Positions 63,057-64,000 of a stretch of DNA of 64,000 bases are shown piece after piece. Both the position numbers and the translations under genes were made by a program. This stretch comes from Ignavibacteria bacterium (GTDB lineage Bacteria; Bacteroidota; Ignavibacteria; Kapaibacteriales; Kapaibacteriaceae). Positions within the stretch are counted from its first letter, which is position 1, and every line of letters starts with the position of its first letter. The notes under the pieces are model-generated. The model worked only from the letters and a program-made list of their open reading frames with translations. It had not been told where the DNA came from and made no database searches. The stretch spans positions 36,188 through 100,187 of the forward strand of contig VGVV01000002.1 in assembly GCA_016873895.1 (NCBI GenBank), written 5' to 3'.

Positions 63057-64000
63057 GATGCTGATCCAGGTAGGAAACTGCCTCATCGGCAACGTGGAAG
63101 CTGCCACAGATGATGGTGGTTCCGCCAGCAGCGAGAGCTCTTGACGTTGCTTCGGCAACAGTTGCACAATCAACGACATCGATGTGGCCACATGCACCAG
63201 CGCGTGTGGCCACTTCTGTATGTGGCATACTGCGAGGGATGTGCGGCGCACACGCATAGATCCTTGCTTCAAGTGGTAGCAGCGCTGAGAGCATACCATC
63301 GGCATCTTTGTCCGACATCACACCAAAGACAATGTTGAAGGGGGCTTGCATTCCCGACGACTGAAGAATATGCACTAGTGCGTTGATGCCGCCGGGATTG
63401 TGCGACACATCGAGTACCACGCGCGGCGATGACAAATAGAGCTCGCAGCGTCCACGCAAACCGATGTTGCGACGCATATGCTGGAGTCCGGCGCGTACAT
63501 GCTCATCATCGATGAAGTAGATGCTACGCAGCGCGGGCAGTGCTGTGAAGACCGTTTGAATGTTCGCTGCTTGGTGCTCGCCTGCAAGATCGGCCACATA
63601 GTACTGACGGATGTCGTCCTTCACTACCGCAACGCTCATCGTAAGGTCTGGATAGATTGTGTCTACCTCAACGCCAACAACATCTTCGGCAAAAACCACC
63701 GATGTAGCACAGGCGTTAGCTTTTCGCTCAAACACGCCGCGTATTGAGGCATCAACACGACCTACGATGGCAGGAGCCCCTTCCTTGATGATCCCTGCCT
63801 TTTCGCCCGCAATCGCGGCGAGTGTATTGCCGAGATACTCCATGTGATCGAAGTCGATCGACGTGATAATCGATGCAAGGGGCATGCAAACATTTGTTGC
63901 GTCGAGTCGTCCGCCAAGACCTGTCTCGATAACTGCAACATCGACTCTGCGTTCGGTAAAGTACTGGAAAGCCATGGCGGTGGTAACCTCAAAGAACGTA
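63046..64000 (-). CDS. folC: Folylpolyglutamate/dihydrofolate synthase, 5' end beyond window
   Basis: The frame is open to the right edge and reads TFFEVTTAMAFQYFTERRVDVAVIETGLGGRLDATN, the FolC signature, so the ATG at 63975 is internal and the gene starts beyond base 64000. It also shows SIDFDHMEYLGNTLAAIAGEKAGI, LDVSHNPGGI and FGVMSDKDADGM. It adds glutamate to dihydropteroate/folates. The P-loop half is missing from the window. Confidence 0.95.
   Translation of the reverse strand, partial: TFFEVTTAMAFQYFTERRVDVAVIETGLGGRLDATNVCMPLASIITSIDFDHMEYLGNTLAAIAGEKAGIIKEGAPAIVGRVDASIRGVFERKANACATSVVFAEDVVGVEVDTIYPDLTMSVAVVKDDIRQYYVADLAGEHQAANIQTVFTALPALRSIYFIDDEHVRAGLQHMRRNIGLRGRCELYLSSPRVVLDVSHNPGGINALVHILQSSGMQAPFNIVFGVMSDKDADGMLSALLPLEARIYACAPHIPRSMPHTEVATRAGACGHIDVVDCATVAEATSRALAAGGTTIICGSFHVADEAVSYLDQHLTT

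Noticed and set aside
1140..63782. AAGGGGCT as an FtsK-orienting (KOPS) or Chi sequence
   Set aside because: Counts are equal on both strands (17 and 17), while those signals are strongly skewed along a replichore. One window cannot fully exclude a nearby origin or terminus.

Overview
The window looks like chromosomal DNA from an uncultured-type member of the Bacteroidota/Chlorobiota (FCB) group, possibly the Kapaibacteria/Ignavibacteria side. The evidence is several secreted proteins ending in type IX secretion (T9SS) sorting or FlgD-like domains, a T9SS plug protein (DUF5103), PorV-era outer-membrane barrels without close relatives I recognise, TAnnTTTG-type promoter boxes, and housekeeping genes of that lineage. 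The assignment is inference; no rRNA or tRNA gene is present. The DNA is compact: most neighbouring genes overlap by 1 or 4 bases (TGATG, TAATG, ATGA) and three convergent pairs overlap at their 3' ends.

Layout. 1-9335 (+): 3' part of a metzincin protease with LamG domains and a T9SS tail, free-Met-sulfoxide reductase, a lamin-tail protein, ppk1 and a LolC/E permease. 9505-14043 (-): lepA, two lepB paralogues and hemW. 14286: small NTF2-like gene. 14698-19204 (-): ruvB, proS, an OM barrel and a propeller lipoprotein. 19562-23809 (-): a membrane protein, a small conserved protein, era, bamD, an acyl-CoA thioesterase and the T9SS plug. 23901-27259 (+): two envelope proteins. 27265-33639 (-): PAP2, nitrilase and murC, then two parvulin chaperones. 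33672-37396 (+): asd, manC, a small protein and hutI. 37500-45205: SGNH hydrolase, a broken VOC gene, cysS, a DUF2520 protein, a UDP-sugar epimerase, rpe and an aldo-keto reductase. 45252-52434 (+): trpS, pcrA, an OM barrel, an RsbW-like kinase and an M28 peptidase. 52407-54519 (-): two lipoproteins and ribE. 54573-60022 (+): AddB-like nuclease and a Lon-like protease. 60185-64000: purH, a PAS-MenA fusion, and folC running off the end.

The most unusual content is not a gene cluster. First, heptanucleotide tandem arrays of several sequence families (GGTACTA, TAATTCG, GCTCGCT, GTGCCGA, CTGTAAT) are combined with short palindromes into composite, often inverted (fold-back) elements. They lie at gene 3' ends, frequently supply the stop codon, and in three genes (hutI, the DUF2520 gene, the sugar epimerase) lie inside the reading frame without breaking it. 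Second, the octamer AAGGGGCT occurs at least 34 times (17 per strand) where about 2 are expected. Third, TAnnTTTG-like boxes lie 3-7 nt before the start codons of many operon-first genes, which suggests leaderless mRNAs. Fourth, a PAS sensor domain is fused to a MenA-type prenyltransferase.
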